DNA from: Succinivibrio dextrinosolvens DSM 3072
GTDB lineage: Bacteria; Pseudomonadota; Gammaproteobacteria; Enterobacterales; Succinivibrionaceae
Reading direction: 5' to 3'
NCBI RefSeq assembly: GCF_900167015.1
Contig: NZ_FUXX01000004.1
Location: forward strand, 49,759 to 113,758
Length of the DNA stretch: 64,000 nt
The notes beneath the pieces are model-generated. The model was not told the DNA's origin. It saw only the letters and a list, made by a program, of their open reading frames with translations, and made no database searches. The number at the start of each line of letters is the position of its first letter. Position 1 is the first letter of the stretch. Shown here piece after piece: positions 53,100 through 62,370 of the stretch. The position numbers and the translations under genes are program-made.

Positions 53100-53753
53100 T
53101 TAGTTTTTATTATTTTGCAAACGTTTTACAATTTTCGCCTTTTCCCACTTCAGATTCATGATTGCGATAATAGCAACTGAGTTGTGAATACGACCATTCA
53201 TTACATTTTCGTAAGCATCATCAAGTTTAGCCTTAAATACACGAATATCCTCTGATTCGATTTCAAGACCACCATGATTTCCAAGATTTGATAAATCAGC
53301 CTTGGCTACATACAAGGTAACCATCTCTGAAATTCCACCTGGAGATGGGTATTCTGAAGTGATAAAGCATAAATCCTCAGGCTTTAAATCAATACCGATT
53401 TCTTCTTTTACTTCTCTGATTGCAGTCTGTTCACAGCTCTCGCCTTTATCGATAATGCCAGCAACAATTTCAATAAGCCAAGGACTCTCAGCATCCTTTA
53501 AAGCACCAGGACGGAACTGTTCAATTAACGCAACCTCGTCGGTTTTCTCATCCCATACTAAAACAGCAACGGCATCCGCATCTCTTTCAAATATTTCTCT
53601 TACTAAAACCTTAGTTTCACCGCCCGAAAACTGCTTATATGAAACCTCATATCTGTCCATAGCGAAAAACTGTTTGTAAACGCGCTCTTTTTTATGAATT
53701 GTTACATCCTTGATGCTGAATCTAGGTGCAAATAAATTATCACTTTCACTCAT
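53100..53753 (-). CDS. nudF: ADP-ribose pyrophosphatase (Nudix)
   Basis: NudF splits ADP-ribose to AMP and ribose-5-phosphate. The Nudix box GIIDKGESCEQTAIREVKEEIG begins at about residue 99 and fits Gx5Ex7REUxEExGU. VALIEQFRPGAL and ITSEYPSPGGISEMVTLYVA are typical of the ADP-ribose subfamily. It has 217 residues (E. coli 209). It heads the nudF-cpdA-yqiA group and is divergent from the dihydroorotase gene. Confidence 0.93.
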   Translation of the reverse strand: MSESDNLFAPRFSIKDVTIHKKERVYKQFFAMDRYEVSYKQFSGGETKVLVREIFERDADAVAVLVWDEKTDEVALIEQFRPGALKDAESPWLIEIVAGIIDKGESCEQTAIREVKEEIGIDLKPEDLCFITSEYPSPGGISEMVTLYVAKADLSNLGNHGGLEIESEDIRVFKAKLDDAYENVMNGRIHNSVAIIAIMNLKWEKAKIVKRLQNNKN

Positions 53754-53805
53754 TTCTTAAGTGTCTCTTTATCTTGTAAAATATTGAAAAAATTTCGGAG
53801 TTAAT

Positions 53806-55146
53806 ATGACCAAACTGTTATTAAAAAATGCTCTGCTGGTTACCCCAGAGCGTATTATACGCAAAGATCTGCTTATTGAAGGACAATTAATAACAAAAAT
53901 AGATAACGATATTTCTGACTCACAGGCCAAAATCATTGAATGTCATGAACATATTGTGCTTCCAGGCCTTATCGACGATCATGTGCACTTCCGCGAGCCA
54001 GGAATGACTCAAAAAGCAACAATCTACTCTGAATCCAGAGCTGCAGTTTTAGGTGGTGTTACCTCTTATCTGGATATGCCTAACAACAATCCGGCAACAA
54101 CTACTATTGAACTTATCAACCAGAAAAAAGAAATAGCCCAAAAGAATTCTCTTGCCAACTATGGATTCTATCTTGGAGCAACAGACAACAATCTGGAAGA
54201 AATAAAGAGGGCTCCTGTAAAAGAGATTGCAGGTATTAAGGTATTTATGGGCTCTTCAACAGGAAATCTGCTTGTTGATAATGCTGAGAAACTATACGGT
54301 ATTTTCGAGTCTGCAAGAACCATCATTGCTCTTCACTGTGAAGATACAGCCACCATCCTTAGAAATGAGAAAAAAGCAAAGGAATCATACGCTGATAATG
54401 TTCCATTCTCAATGCACCCTTTAATTAGAAACAGAGACTGCTGTATAGCTTCTTCAACATTGGCGATTCAGCTTGCTATGCAGACCGGTGCCAGAATTCA
54501 TATCATGCATATTTCCACAAAAGAAGAAATTGCAATGCTTGAGCAATTAAAATTCGGCAATGTTAAAACCAGACAGATATCTGGAGAAGCCTGTATTCCT
54601 CACCTATTCTTCTCTGAATCAGATTATATTCAGAAGAATGCTTTCTTAAAATGTAACCCAGCAGTAAAGACAGAAAAAGATAGACTTGCTATCGTTAATG
54701 CGCTTGAAAACGGGACACTTACAACAGTCGGCACAGACCATGCGCCACATGAAATACAGGCAAAACAGGGAACCTACTTTAAATGTGCCTCAGGACTGCC
54801 TTCCGTTCAGTATTCATGCTTAAGTCTTCTGGAATTATGGAAGAGAAAGGAAATAACTCTTGAGACTATCGCAAAGGTTACTGCAGAAAATGTAGCTCAG
54901 AGATTCCATATTGAAAACAGAGGAAGAATTGAGGAAGGATATTTTGCTGATTTAGCTATCATCAATCCTCTTTTAAATCATAATGTTAACGAGAACGATA
55001 TAGCCTCCTCATGCAAATGGTCTCCATTTACTGGACATACATTCCCTTCAACTGTTGTTCATACAATCGTTAATGGAAATCATATTGTTGAAAATGGAAA
55101 AATAGTTAATGAAACAACAGGAATGGCTTTAACTTTTGACAGATAA
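53806..55146 (+). CDS. pyrC: Dihydroorotase, class I (amidohydrolase)
   Basis: The enzyme interconverts carbamoyl aspartate and dihydroorotate in pyrimidine synthesis. Zinc ligands are in DHVHFREPG (H59, H61); the carboxylated lysine is K145 in GIKVFMGSSTGN; further ligands lie in LHCEDTAT and MHISTKEE, with the aspartate in VGTDHAPHE. The 446-residue length and these motifs mark class I, as in Bacteroidetes and Firmicutes, whereas enterobacterial PyrC is class II (about 348). It could alternatively be a hydantoinase/allantoinase, but VKVFMGSSTG favours dihydroorotase. GGAG precedes the ATG. Confidence 0.87.
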   Translation: MTKLLLKNALLVTPERIIRKDLLIEGQLITKIDNDISDSQAKIIECHEHIVLPGLIDDHVHFREPGMTQKATIYSESRAAVLGGVTSYLDMPNNNPATTTIELINQKKEIAQKNSLANYGFYLGATDNNLEEIKRAPVKEIAGIKVFMGSSTGNLLVDNAEKLYGIFESARTIIALHCEDTATILRNEKKAKESYADNVPFSMHPLIRNRDCCIASSTLAIQLAMQTGARIHIMHISTKEEIAMLEQLKFGNVKTRQISGEACIPHLFFSESDYIQKNAFLKCNPAVKTEKDRLAIVNALENGTLTTVGTDHAPHEIQAKQGTYFKCASGLPSVQYSCLSLLELWKRKEITLETIAKVTAENVAQRFHIENRGRIEEGYFADLAIINPLLNHNVNENDIASSCKWSPFTGHTFPSTVVHTIVNGNHIVENGKIVNETTGMALTFDR

Positions 55147-55216
55147 ACAGCGGTTCAGAAAAGCATTATTGCTGAATAGCTAGAGAGGATGGAGGATAAA
55201 TCTGAGAGATTTAAGA

Positions 55217-55247
55217 ATATCCTCCTCTCCTAAGGACAGGAGGATAT
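55217..55247. terminator. Convergent hairpin between pyrC and trpS
   Basis: ATATCCTCC (55217-55225) and GGAGGATAT (55239-55247) form a 9-bp stem between two convergent stops. T-runs on either strand are weak. Confidence 0.6.
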
Positions 55248-55256
55248 GATTTCAAA

Positions 55257-56261
55257 TTAGGCTTCTAGAGCAAAGCCAACCTTCTTGTAAACATCATCAA
55301 GAGTCTTCTGAGCTCTTTCGCGAGCCTTTATAGCACCGTTCTTTAGAACTTCGTCAAGATAGCCCTGGTCAGCTCTGATTTCCTTGTATCTGGTCTGGAT
55401 TGGCTCTAACATTGCAACAAGAGCATCACCAACATCACACTTGAAGGTACCGTACATAGAATCCTTATACTGCTCAACAAGCTCTTCAATACTCTTGCCG
55501 TTACAAGCAGAAAGAATCTCAAGCAGATTAGATACACCAGGCTTATTTTCCCAGTCGTACTTGATTACAGGAGGATTATCTGAATCGGTTACAGCCTTCT
55601 TAAGTTTCTTGATGATTGATTTTGGCTCTTCAAGAATTCTTACAACGTTATTCTGATTATCATCAGATTTTGACATCTTCTTGGTAGGCTCCTGCAGAGA
55701 CATAACTCTTGCGCCAGTCTTAGGGAAATAGCCCTCAGGAAGAACGAAAGTGTCACCGTAAAGATTGTTGAAACGGGTTGCAATATCTCTTGTAATTTCA
55801 ATGTGCTGCTTCTGATCATCACCAACAGGTACAAGATTTGCCTGATACAGAAGAATATCAGCAGCCATCAGTACAGGATAATCAAATAGACCAGCTGTAA
55901 CATTATCAGCATATCTCTTTGACTTGTCCTTGTACTGAGTCATTCTGTTTAGCTCGCCAACCTGAGTGTAGCAGTTTAATACCCATGAAAGCTGACAGTG
56001 AGCAGGTACATGAGACTGTAGGAAAATAGTGCTCTTGTTAGGATCAATTCCAGCAGCAAGGAAAATAGCAAGTGTATCGTAAGAGCGGTTTAGAAGCTCT
56101 TTTGGATCCTGTCTAACAGTAATTGCGTGCTCGTTTACAACGCAATATATGCAGTCATAATCATCCTGCAGTTTAACCCAGTTGCGTAAAGAACCAATGT
56201 AGTTACCTACTGATAATTCACCAGATGGCTGGATGCCACTGAAGATAATTGGTTTAGACAT
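55257..56261 (-). CDS. trpS: Tryptophanyl-tRNA synthetase
   Basis: TrpRS charges tRNA-Trp. This class I synthetase has [19 protein letters not shown] (HIGH equivalent) at the N-terminus and [12 protein letters not shown] as the KMSKS loop. [20 protein letters not shown] is another constant region. The 334 residues match E. coli TrpS. It is last in aroK-aroB-damX-rpe-gph-trpS. Confidence 0.98.
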   Translation of the reverse strand: MSKPIIFSGIQPSGELSVGNYIGSLRNWVKLQDDYDCIYCVVNEHAITVRQDPKELLNRSYDTLAIFLAAGIDPNKSTIFLQSHVPAHCQLSWVLNCYTQVGELNRMTQYKDKSKRYADNVTAGLFDYPVLMAADILLYQANLVPVGDDQKQHIEITRDIATRFNNLYGDTFVLPEGYFPKTGARVMSLQEPTKKMSKSDDNQNNVVRILEEPKSIIKKLKKAVTDSDNPPVIKYDWENKPGVSNLLEILSACNGKSIEELVEQYKDSMYGTFKCDVGDALVAMLEPIQTRYKEIRADQGYLDEVLKNGAIKARERAQKTLDDVYKKVGFALEA

Positions 56262-56273
56262 TTTTCTTTACCT

Positions 56274-56966
56274 TTATTTAAATGATTTTATTAGTTCAAT
56301 TAGTTGTGTAAAACTATCAAATTTATAGTCTATGTCAAGCTCATCTAGATTTGCTCGATTATAGCCGTAAGTAAAAAAGACAGTACAAATCTTTGCATTC
56401 AGACCTGCTATGATATCATTATCTGAATCACCAATCATCACTGCTTTATCGTTAGAAACGCCTATTTTATCAAGACAGTACTGTAATGGTGCAGGATCAG
56501 GCTTTCTCTGCTTTAGGACTTCACCGCCTAAAACAAAATCAAAATAATCATAAATGCCCATGCATTTTAACAAAGGATCAGCAAAAATTTGAGGTTTATT
56601 GGTAACAACCGCAAGTTTTATTCCTCTTTTCTTAAAATACTTAAGGCCTTCGATTACACCATCATAAACTCTGAAATCTGTTTTTAAGCCTTCAGCATAA
56701 ACGTGATTAAAGACTTCTCTGGCTTTTAATAGAAGCTCTTTATCGACATCATCAAGGGTGATATCAAATCTTCCGGCAATAACTCTTGCAAGAAGCATAT
56801 TTACACCGTTGCCGACATATTCCTGAACGTTTTTCTGTGCTGGAGGATTCAGACCTAAGGAAACGGCACTTGCTCTTGCTGCCTTAGCAAGCTGTACGAT
56901 TGTATCTGCTAAAGTGCCGTCAAGGTCAAAAAGAAGGGCCTCTGGAAGAGACTTTAATTTTGACAT
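56274..56966 (-). CDS. gph: Phosphoglycolate phosphatase
   Basis: Gph removes phosphate from 2-phosphoglycolate formed during DNA repair. HAD motifs are LLFDLDGTLADTIVQLA, VVTNKPQIFADPLL, KRKPDPAPLQYCL type segment, and VMIGDSDNDIIAGLNAKI. The 230-residue length and place between rpe and trpS agree with E. coli gph. Confidence 0.93.
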   Translation of the reverse strand: MSKLKSLPEALLFDLDGTLADTIVQLAKAARASAVSLGLNPPAQKNVQEYVGNGVNMLLARVIAGRFDITLDDVDKELLLKAREVFNHVYAEGLKTDFRVYDGVIEGLKYFKKRGIKLAVVTNKPQIFADPLLKCMGIYDYFDFVLGGEVLKQRKPDPAPLQYCLDKIGVSNDKAVMIGDSDNDIIAGLNAKICTVFFTYGYNRANLDELDIDYKFDSFTQLIELIKSFK

Positions 56967-56973
56967 TTTAATC

Positions 56974-57645
56974 TTATGCTAATGCACTGTGTAATGATGA
57001 TAGTGCAGCGCTCTTGTCAGGAGTTCCAAAGAATGCGGAACCAACTACGAACACTTCTGCACCATATGAAGCTATCTCTTTGATATTGGTAGATTTTACA
57101 CCACCGTCAACTTCAATTAAGATGTCCTTGTTCTCAGCCTTAGCCATAGCCTTGATATCTGCAACCTTGGTAAGAGTTGCGGGAATAGTAGACTGTCCGC
57201 CAAAACCAGGATTTACGGTCATTACAAGAACAAAATCAAGCTTATCCCACAGATAACGAAGCATCTGAGGAGGAGTTGAAGGATTTAGAGCAAGACCAGC
57301 CTTTATTCCCATCTCCTGAATATGGGTTAGCATTCTTTCAGTATGAACACATGCTTCAGGATGGAATGAAATCCAGCTTGCTCCTGCTTTTGCATAATCG
57401 TCAACAATATTTTCGGTAACAGGTGTAACCATCAGATGGACATCAAATACTGCATCAGGAAACTTCTTTCTCATTGCTTTGAGGAAAGCAGGACCAAATG
57501 TCATATTTGGAACAAAATGGTAATCCATTACATCAAAATGAATTACATCAACACCTACATCTAAAGCCTCCTTCACATCTCTTTCAAGATTTAAAAGGTC
57601 AGCTGACAGGATAGAACCTGCTATCAAAAAATTTTTCTCTTTCAC
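56974..57645 (-). CDS. rpe: Ribulose-phosphate 3-epimerase
   Basis: Rpe interconverts ribulose-5-phosphate and xylulose-5-phosphate in the pentose phosphate pathway. The TIM barrel shows IAGSILSADLLNLERDV, VIHFDVMDYHFVPNMTFGP with metal-binding residues, HLMVTP, MTVNPGFGGQ and EVDGGVKSTNI. Length is 223 residues. It starts two bases after the damX stop; in E. coli dam lies between damX and rpe. Confidence 0.97.
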   Translation of the reverse strand: MKEKNFLIAGSILSADLLNLERDVKEALDVGVDVIHFDVMDYHFVPNMTFGPAFLKAMRKKFPDAVFDVHLMVTPVTENIVDDYAKAGASWISFHPEACVHTERMLTHIQEMGIKAGLALNPSTPPQMLRYLWDKLDFVLVMTVNPGFGGQSTIPATLTKVADIKAMAKAENKDILIEVDGGVKSTNIKEIASYGAEVFVVGSAFFGTPDKSAALSSLHSALA

Positions 57646-57647
57646 GA

Positions 57648-59528
57648 TTATTGCAATCTCATTTCAGTTTTAACTTTATCGAAAGTTTTAGCAAACGGAC
57701 CTGCATTTCTAATTGATGCAGGGAAACCTCTGCTTGCATCCACTGCTGCACGAGGAGATGCAAAGTCACCTGTAATCAGAACATGCCAGGCTCTTCCGTT
57801 ACGAACTGTTGAATAAATCCAGTATTTGCCGTCAATGTATGTTGCAGCTCTCTGCAAAGCTGATTTATCAGTTCCTGCTAACACCTGAAGAGTATAATGA
57901 TTTGAGTTCATAGAATCAATTTCTGAATTTTCACCCAGATATGCTCTGGAATTTCTCTTTGCAGGAATTCCTGAACTTACAGGCTCTTTCTTCTTTGGTG
58001 TCTGAGCTGTTTCTTTAACCTCTGCTGCTTTAGTTTCAGCCTTCTGTTTAGCCTTTTCCTTAGCAGCTAAATCTTTTTTGGCCTGTTCCTGTGCCTGAGC
58101 GAGCTTAATTGCAGCCTCTTCATCAGCCTTACGCTTTAATGCAATAGCTTCATCCTCTTTCTGGATTTTATCCTTATAAAGGATACTGTTTTCTCTCTTT
58201 AGTACAGCTAAAGGAGCCACTTCAGTTTTGTCAGCTTTATCAGTTTTATTGGCAGCGATCTTGTCTGATTTAGAAACAGCAGTTTCTTTCTCAGACTTTG
58301 CCTTATCCTGTTTGTTTAAAGATCCTGCCAATCCTCGCCTGGGATCGTCTGATTTAGAATCAGCCCCCTTTCCTTCAATTGCCTCTAAAGCCTCGCCCTG
58401 AAGAGTAACAGAATTCTTGGTTGTAGATTTTACTTCTTCAGCTTCTACGCCACCTTCAACCTTTGGAAGAAGACCTCCTTCATCATGAACAGCCTCTTTC
58501 TCTGAACCTTTTGGTCCATTAGCTTTGATATCGCTGATTGAACCTGCTGATACAGCAAGAGGATCATCGCTTACGCTCTGCTCCTTTTTGTCTCCCTCGT
58601 CACCGAAGGTAAGCTTATTTGCAGATGGATCTGCAATTGAAGTTGAAACCTCAACCTTCTGCTTGGCCGGATCCTCCGCAGGAGTTTTTCCAAAAAGTTT
58701 ATCAACTACATTGGTTCCAAGGAAAACAGGAATGAGGCAGGCCAAAACAATCACTACACAGACAATAGCAATAAAAATACCTGTACTGCTGTGTTTCTTT
58801 ACTTCAGACACATTCTTATCAACATTCTGATTCTGTTGATCTTTCTCTACTTCAATTGGATCTGCCATAAAAGTCTCCGTTAGTTTGATGATTCTCCCCA
58901 GATTACCATCACATGCCTCAAGAGCATTAGGTAATTTAGGCAAAATTACGTTATATACTTTCTCAAGCCCAGCATGTTCAAATAACTGTCTGCTGATTTC
59001 CAAAGACTCCTGCATAGAAATTTTTGGAATTTCATACTCTTTCACTTCAAGCTTATCATTTAATGAAGAAGAGATCTTAGCCTGAGCCCACAAAGGATGA
59101 GATGTGATCAAAAATGAAAATCGATTTTGACCTAAAAACTGAGAAAAGAGTTCGAATACTTCATCAGAGAAGGTTGTAATAACATCATCAATATTATCTA
59201 TTACAACCAGCAGTTTCTGTCTTACAGGAATAGATAAGGATTTAAAGCTCTGATATAAAGGAACTGTCTCATCCCATTTATCAGCAGGAGCTGCCTGCTG
59301 AAGAAAAAGCTGTCTGAGACGTTCTATAGACATTTCCCTCTGGCAGGGAATAAAGACAGTAGAAAAAGTCTCATCAAGCGCATTCACAATGTGTTCACAG
59401 ACACTTGTTCTACCGCTTCCAGAATTACCGGTCAGAAAAATAATTTTTTCACCGTATTCCAAGTCAGACTGCAGATGTTTCACGCAGTCCAATAATGACT
59501 TTGCGGTTGAAAAATTCTGATATTTCAT
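57648..59528 (-). CDS. damX: Cell-division SPOR-domain protein DamX
   Basis: DamX locates to the division septum and affects cell division. The N-terminal AAA-like ATPase domain has Walker A GNSGSGRT (34-41) and a VIDNIDD Walker B, as in the longer Vibrio/Aeromonas-type DamX. A membrane helix (IFIAIVCVVIVLACLIPVFL) precedes a long charged linker rich in Lys, Glu and Ala, and a C-terminal SPOR domain (HYTLQVLAGTDKSALQRAA...VLITGDFASPRAAVDA). At 626 residues it is longer than E. coli DamX (428), which lacks an intact ATPase part. It lies between aroB and rpe. Confidence 0.92.
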   Translation of the reverse strand: MKYQNFSTAKSLLDCVKHLQSDLEYGEKIIFLTGNSGSGRTSVCEHIVNALDETFSTVFIPCQREMSIERLRQLFLQQAAPADKWDETVPLYQSFKSLSIPVRQKLLVVIDNIDDVITTFSDEVFELFSQFLGQNRFSFLITSHPLWAQAKISSSLNDKLEVKEYEIPKISMQESLEISRQLFEHAGLEKVYNVILPKLPNALEACDGNLGRIIKLTETFMADPIEVEKDQQNQNVDKNVSEVKKHSSTGIFIAIVCVVIVLACLIPVFLGTNVVDKLFGKTPAEDPAKQKVEVSTSIADPSANKLTFGDEGDKKEQSVSDDPLAVSAGSISDIKANGPKGSEKEAVHDEGGLLPKVEGGVEAEEVKSTTKNSVTLQGEALEAIEGKGADSKSDDPRRGLAGSLNKQDKAKSEKETAVSKSDKIAANKTDKADKTEVAPLAVLKRENSILYKDKIQKEDEAIALKRKADEEAAIKLAQAQEQAKKDLAAKEKAKQKAETKAAEVKETAQTPKKKEPVSSGIPAKRNSRAYLGENSEIDSMNSNHYTLQVLAGTDKSALQRAATYIDGKYWIYSTVRNGRAWHVLITGDFASPRAAVDASRGFPASIRNAGPFAKTFDKVKTEMRLQ

Positions 59529-59669
59529 CAGGTCCCCAGTAATTCCAATCGATAGCTGTCATGTCTGAACACTCTGTTCCAGCACACGAATATACATATC
59601 CATGCTTAGCTTGAGGTTAGACACAATCTTTAATTAAATCTTTCCATTAACTACTGGGATTTTACTACA

Positions 59670-60752
59670 TTATTTCAGACAGTTAATCAGATTTTTTATC
59701 TCTTCATCGGATACGTCAGAAAATATTTCAACTTTACCGATTGAAGTTGGAAGAACATATCTGATTGTTCCCTGTCTTACCTTTTTATCATGACGCATAT
59801 GTTTTATAAAATCATCAGCTGTCATATTCTCAGGGATCTTGGTTGGAAGCAGAGCCTTTCTGCAAAGCTCCAACATTTTTCTGTCATCACTTTCAGAAAT
59901 CAGACCACGCTTTTTAGCAAGAGCTGAAGCTATTACCATTCCAAGACCAACAGCCTCTCCATGAAGCCAGGTTCCAAATCCTAAAAAAGCCTCTATGGCA
60001 TGACCAAAGGTATGACCGTAATTCAGGATTGCTCGAAGACCATGCTCCTTTTCATCCTCTGAAACCACGCTGGCCTTAATCTGACAGCAGCACTTTACGA
60101 TCCAGGCAATAACCTCCAGATCATAATCGAAGACTTTTTCAATATTCTTCTCAAGATAGCTGAAGAAATCAGCGTCATAGATAATGGCAGTTTTAACCAC
60201 TTCACCAAGACCTGCAGTTAATTCTCTCTTTGGAAGAGTCTTTAGGGTTTCAAGATCAGCTATAACAGCTTTTGGCTGATAAAAAGCACCGATCATATTC
60301 TTTCCTAAAGGATGATTGATGGCGGTTTTACCACCGACAGAAGAATCAACCATTGCCAGAAGAGTAGTTGGAATCTGAATAAAAGGAATGCCTCTCTGAT
60401 AGGTTGCAGCTGCAAAGCCTGCCATATCACCGACAACACCACCTCCTAATGCTACAATGGCGCTGTCACGGGCAAAATTGTTCTCAAGCAGAGCTGTCTG
60501 AATTGCCCAGAAACTGTCGATTGTTTTATAGGCCTCACCATCTTTTAATACACACTGGCAGACTTTAAAACCAGATTCTTCAAGCTGTTTTTTAAGAGAA
60601 TCAAAATAAAGAGGTCCAACAGTATCATTAGTTACAACCATAAGATCAGTGATTTTAGGCAGAGCTTTTCTGACCAGTTCACCATAATGCTGGGAAGTAC
60701 CGATGTAAATTGGATATGAACGCTCATTAAGTCCGACTGTTATATTTTCCAT
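59670..60752 (-). CDS. aroB: 3-dehydroquinate synthase
   Basis: AroB makes 3-dehydroquinate from DAHP in the shikimate pathway. NAD-binding and active-site parts are VALGGGVVGDMAGFAAATY, IPTTLLAMVDSSVGGKTAIN and LNYGHTFGHAIEA, with HGEAVGLGM. The 360 residues match E. coli AroB (362). It starts six bases after aroK. Confidence 0.98.
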   Translation of the reverse strand: MENITVGLNERSYPIYIGTSQHYGELVRKALPKITDLMVVTNDTVGPLYFDSLKKQLEESGFKVCQCVLKDGEAYKTIDSFWAIQTALLENNFARDSAIVALGGGVVGDMAGFAAATYQRGIPFIQIPTTLLAMVDSSVGGKTAINHPLGKNMIGAFYQPKAVIADLETLKTLPKRELTAGLGEVVKTAIIYDADFFSYLEKNIEKVFDYDLEVIAWIVKCCCQIKASVVSEDEKEHGLRAILNYGHTFGHAIEAFLGFGTWLHGEAVGLGMVIASALAKKRGLISESDDRKMLELCRKALLPTKIPENMTADDFIKHMRHDKKVRQGTIRYVLPTSIGKVEIFSDVSDEEIKNLINCLK

Positions 60753-60758
60753 CTTTGA

Positions 60759-61277
60759 TTATTTCCTGATTTCTGCCTTAATCTGTTCTACACATTCTTT
60801 TATTGTATGAGTATTGGTATCGACCAGACAGTCCTGAACCTCTTCATATAAAGGCTTTCGCTTGGAGAATATCTCGTTTAGTCTGGCTTTTGGATCTGCC
60901 ACGTTGATCATTGGTCGATTTGAATCGTTCATTGTTCTTAAATACTGGGTATCAACATCGGCATATAGATAAACAACAAAGCCATTGTCCTTTAGAATCT
61001 GGCGGTTCTCCTCAGAACCTACGATTCCACCGCCGGTTGCTATCACTGCCTCATATTTAAGACATTTTTTAAGAACTTCAGTTTCAACCTTTCGAAATCC
61101 ACTCTCTCCCGATTCTTCAAAAATCTCCGGGATGCTCTTTAAAGTTGTTCTTACAATCTCTTCATCAACATCGATAAATGGTTTCTGAGTAAGTAATGCC
61201 AATGATTTTCCGATGGAACTTTTACCTGCTCCCATAGGACCGACAAGGAAAATTCTGTTTTTTTCTGCTTTGGACAT
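60759..61277 (-). CDS. aroK: Shikimate kinase I
   Basis: AroK phosphorylates shikimate. Walker A is VGPMGAGKSSIGKSLA, the shikimate-binding part is FIDVDEEI with ESGESGFRKVE, and ATGGGIV follows; RPMI in the lid carries the catalytic arginine. Its 172 residues match E. coli (173). It heads the aroK-aroB-damX operon. Confidence 0.97.
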   Translation of the reverse strand: MSKAEKNRIFLVGPMGAGKSSIGKSLALLTQKPFIDVDEEIVRTTLKSIPEIFEESGESGFRKVETEVLKKCLKYEAVIATGGGIVGSEENRQILKDNGFVVYLYADVDTQYLRTMNDSNRPMINVADPKARLNEIFSKRKPLYEEVQDCLVDTNTHTIKECVEQIKAEIRK

Positions 61278-61509
61278 TACTTCTCCGATTATTTGAAACT
61301 GATTAAATGTAGTACTTAGGAAATTCTACTTCATTTTGAGATTTTTCAACAAGAAACGACATCGATTGCACAGAAATAGCAATTCATCCATACAAAAGAA
61401 AGTAAAACAGAGTCATTCTTCAGTAAAAAGTTTAAAAAAGACCCTATACTTGACTTACATGTTGATTTTGTTGGGAATGATTCAGATATAAGTTAAGAAA
61501 GGATTATAT

Positions 61510-62310
61510 ATTCATACAAAAATACTCGTTACTGCACTTACGCTTTCACTTGGGCTTACTGGTTGTTCATTGCAGGGATCAGCATCAAATACAGCCAATA
61601 ATTCGCATATGGATAATTCAGTAATACCTACAATAGACGAAGCAAATCCAAAGCCTTTTATCGACAAAAAATCCTACCCTGAATATTATCTTTCTATTCC
61701 AACTCCTCCAAAGGATAAGTCACTTGAGTTTGAAAGAGATAAGAAAATATATAAGGAAACCAGACGCCTTAAGGATACACAAGTCTGGAATGATGCCAGA
61801 ACCTTCGCATCCTATGATCCAAGGGATATATCGCGTTTTTACTCAAAGGAAACCGGTCTTAATATTTCAAAGGAAAATACACCCTGGACATATTATCTAA
61901 TTACCAGAGTATTTAAGGATGCAAAAACAGGCGGAACAAAATCCACAAAACAGCACTATCAGAGAGTAAGACCTTTTGTATATTATAAAGAGAGAACCTG
62001 TTCCACAATTGAAGATGATCGCGACCACGTAAACTCAGGCTCTTACCCATCAGCTCATTCAGCATATGGAAATCTGGTGGCACTGATTTTAAGTGAGATT
62101 GTTCCTTCAAAACAGATTGAAATAATCAATGCAGGACAAAAATTCGGCTACTACAGAGTTGTATGAGGATTCCACTGGCAGTCTGATATTGAAGCTGGTG
62201 CTTTAATAGCGGGATATGTAAATGCAAGACTGCACACTAATTCAGATTTTCTTCATGCAATGGAAATGGCAAAAAAAGAAAGTGATAAACTGACTCATCC
62301 AAAGAATTAG
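61510..62310 (+). pseudogene. Class A acid phosphatase (PAP2 superfamily) lipoprotein gene, interrupted
   Basis: The frame encodes a lipoprotein signal (TKILVTALTLSLGLTGC), then the PAP2 motifs KQHYQRVRP (K-x6-RP), PSAH in SGSYPSAHSAYG, and YRVV-x-GFHWQSD (R-x5-H-x3-D). A TGA at 62164-62166 falls between the catalytic arginine and histidine, at the position held by cysteine in PhoN-type relatives (SRVICGYHW). The frame then stays open for 47 codons to TAG 62308-62310. AAAGGA lies upstream, but the first usable codon is ATT 61510, not ATG. Two lesions suggest a recent pseudogene; recoding is discussed separately. TGA is an ordinary stop in other genes here. Confidence 0.8.
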
Positions 62311-62321
62311 CCTTCCACCAA

Positions 62322-62349
62322 AAAGTAACCACCGTACGGTGGTTACTTT
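62322..62349. terminator. Bidirectional terminator after the phosphatase and NupG-like genes
   Basis: AAAGTAACCACC (62322-62333) and GGTGGTTACTTT (62338-62349) form a 12-bp perfect stem with loop GTAC, between two convergent stops. A run of T follows weakly on the plus strand (ATCT) and TTTTGG on the minus strand. Confidence 0.85.
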
Positions 62350-62370
62350 ATCTAAAAAAACTCGAAAAGA

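Noticed and set aside
62164..62215. A bacterial SECIS-like hairpin after the TGA of the acid phosphatase gene (CACTGGC with GCTGGTG, two wobbles, 14-base loop).
   Set aside because: The pairing is imperfect, the bases also encode the conserved HWQSD region, the gene lacks an ATG, and no selenocysteine genes are in the window. Pseudogene is the simpler explanation.
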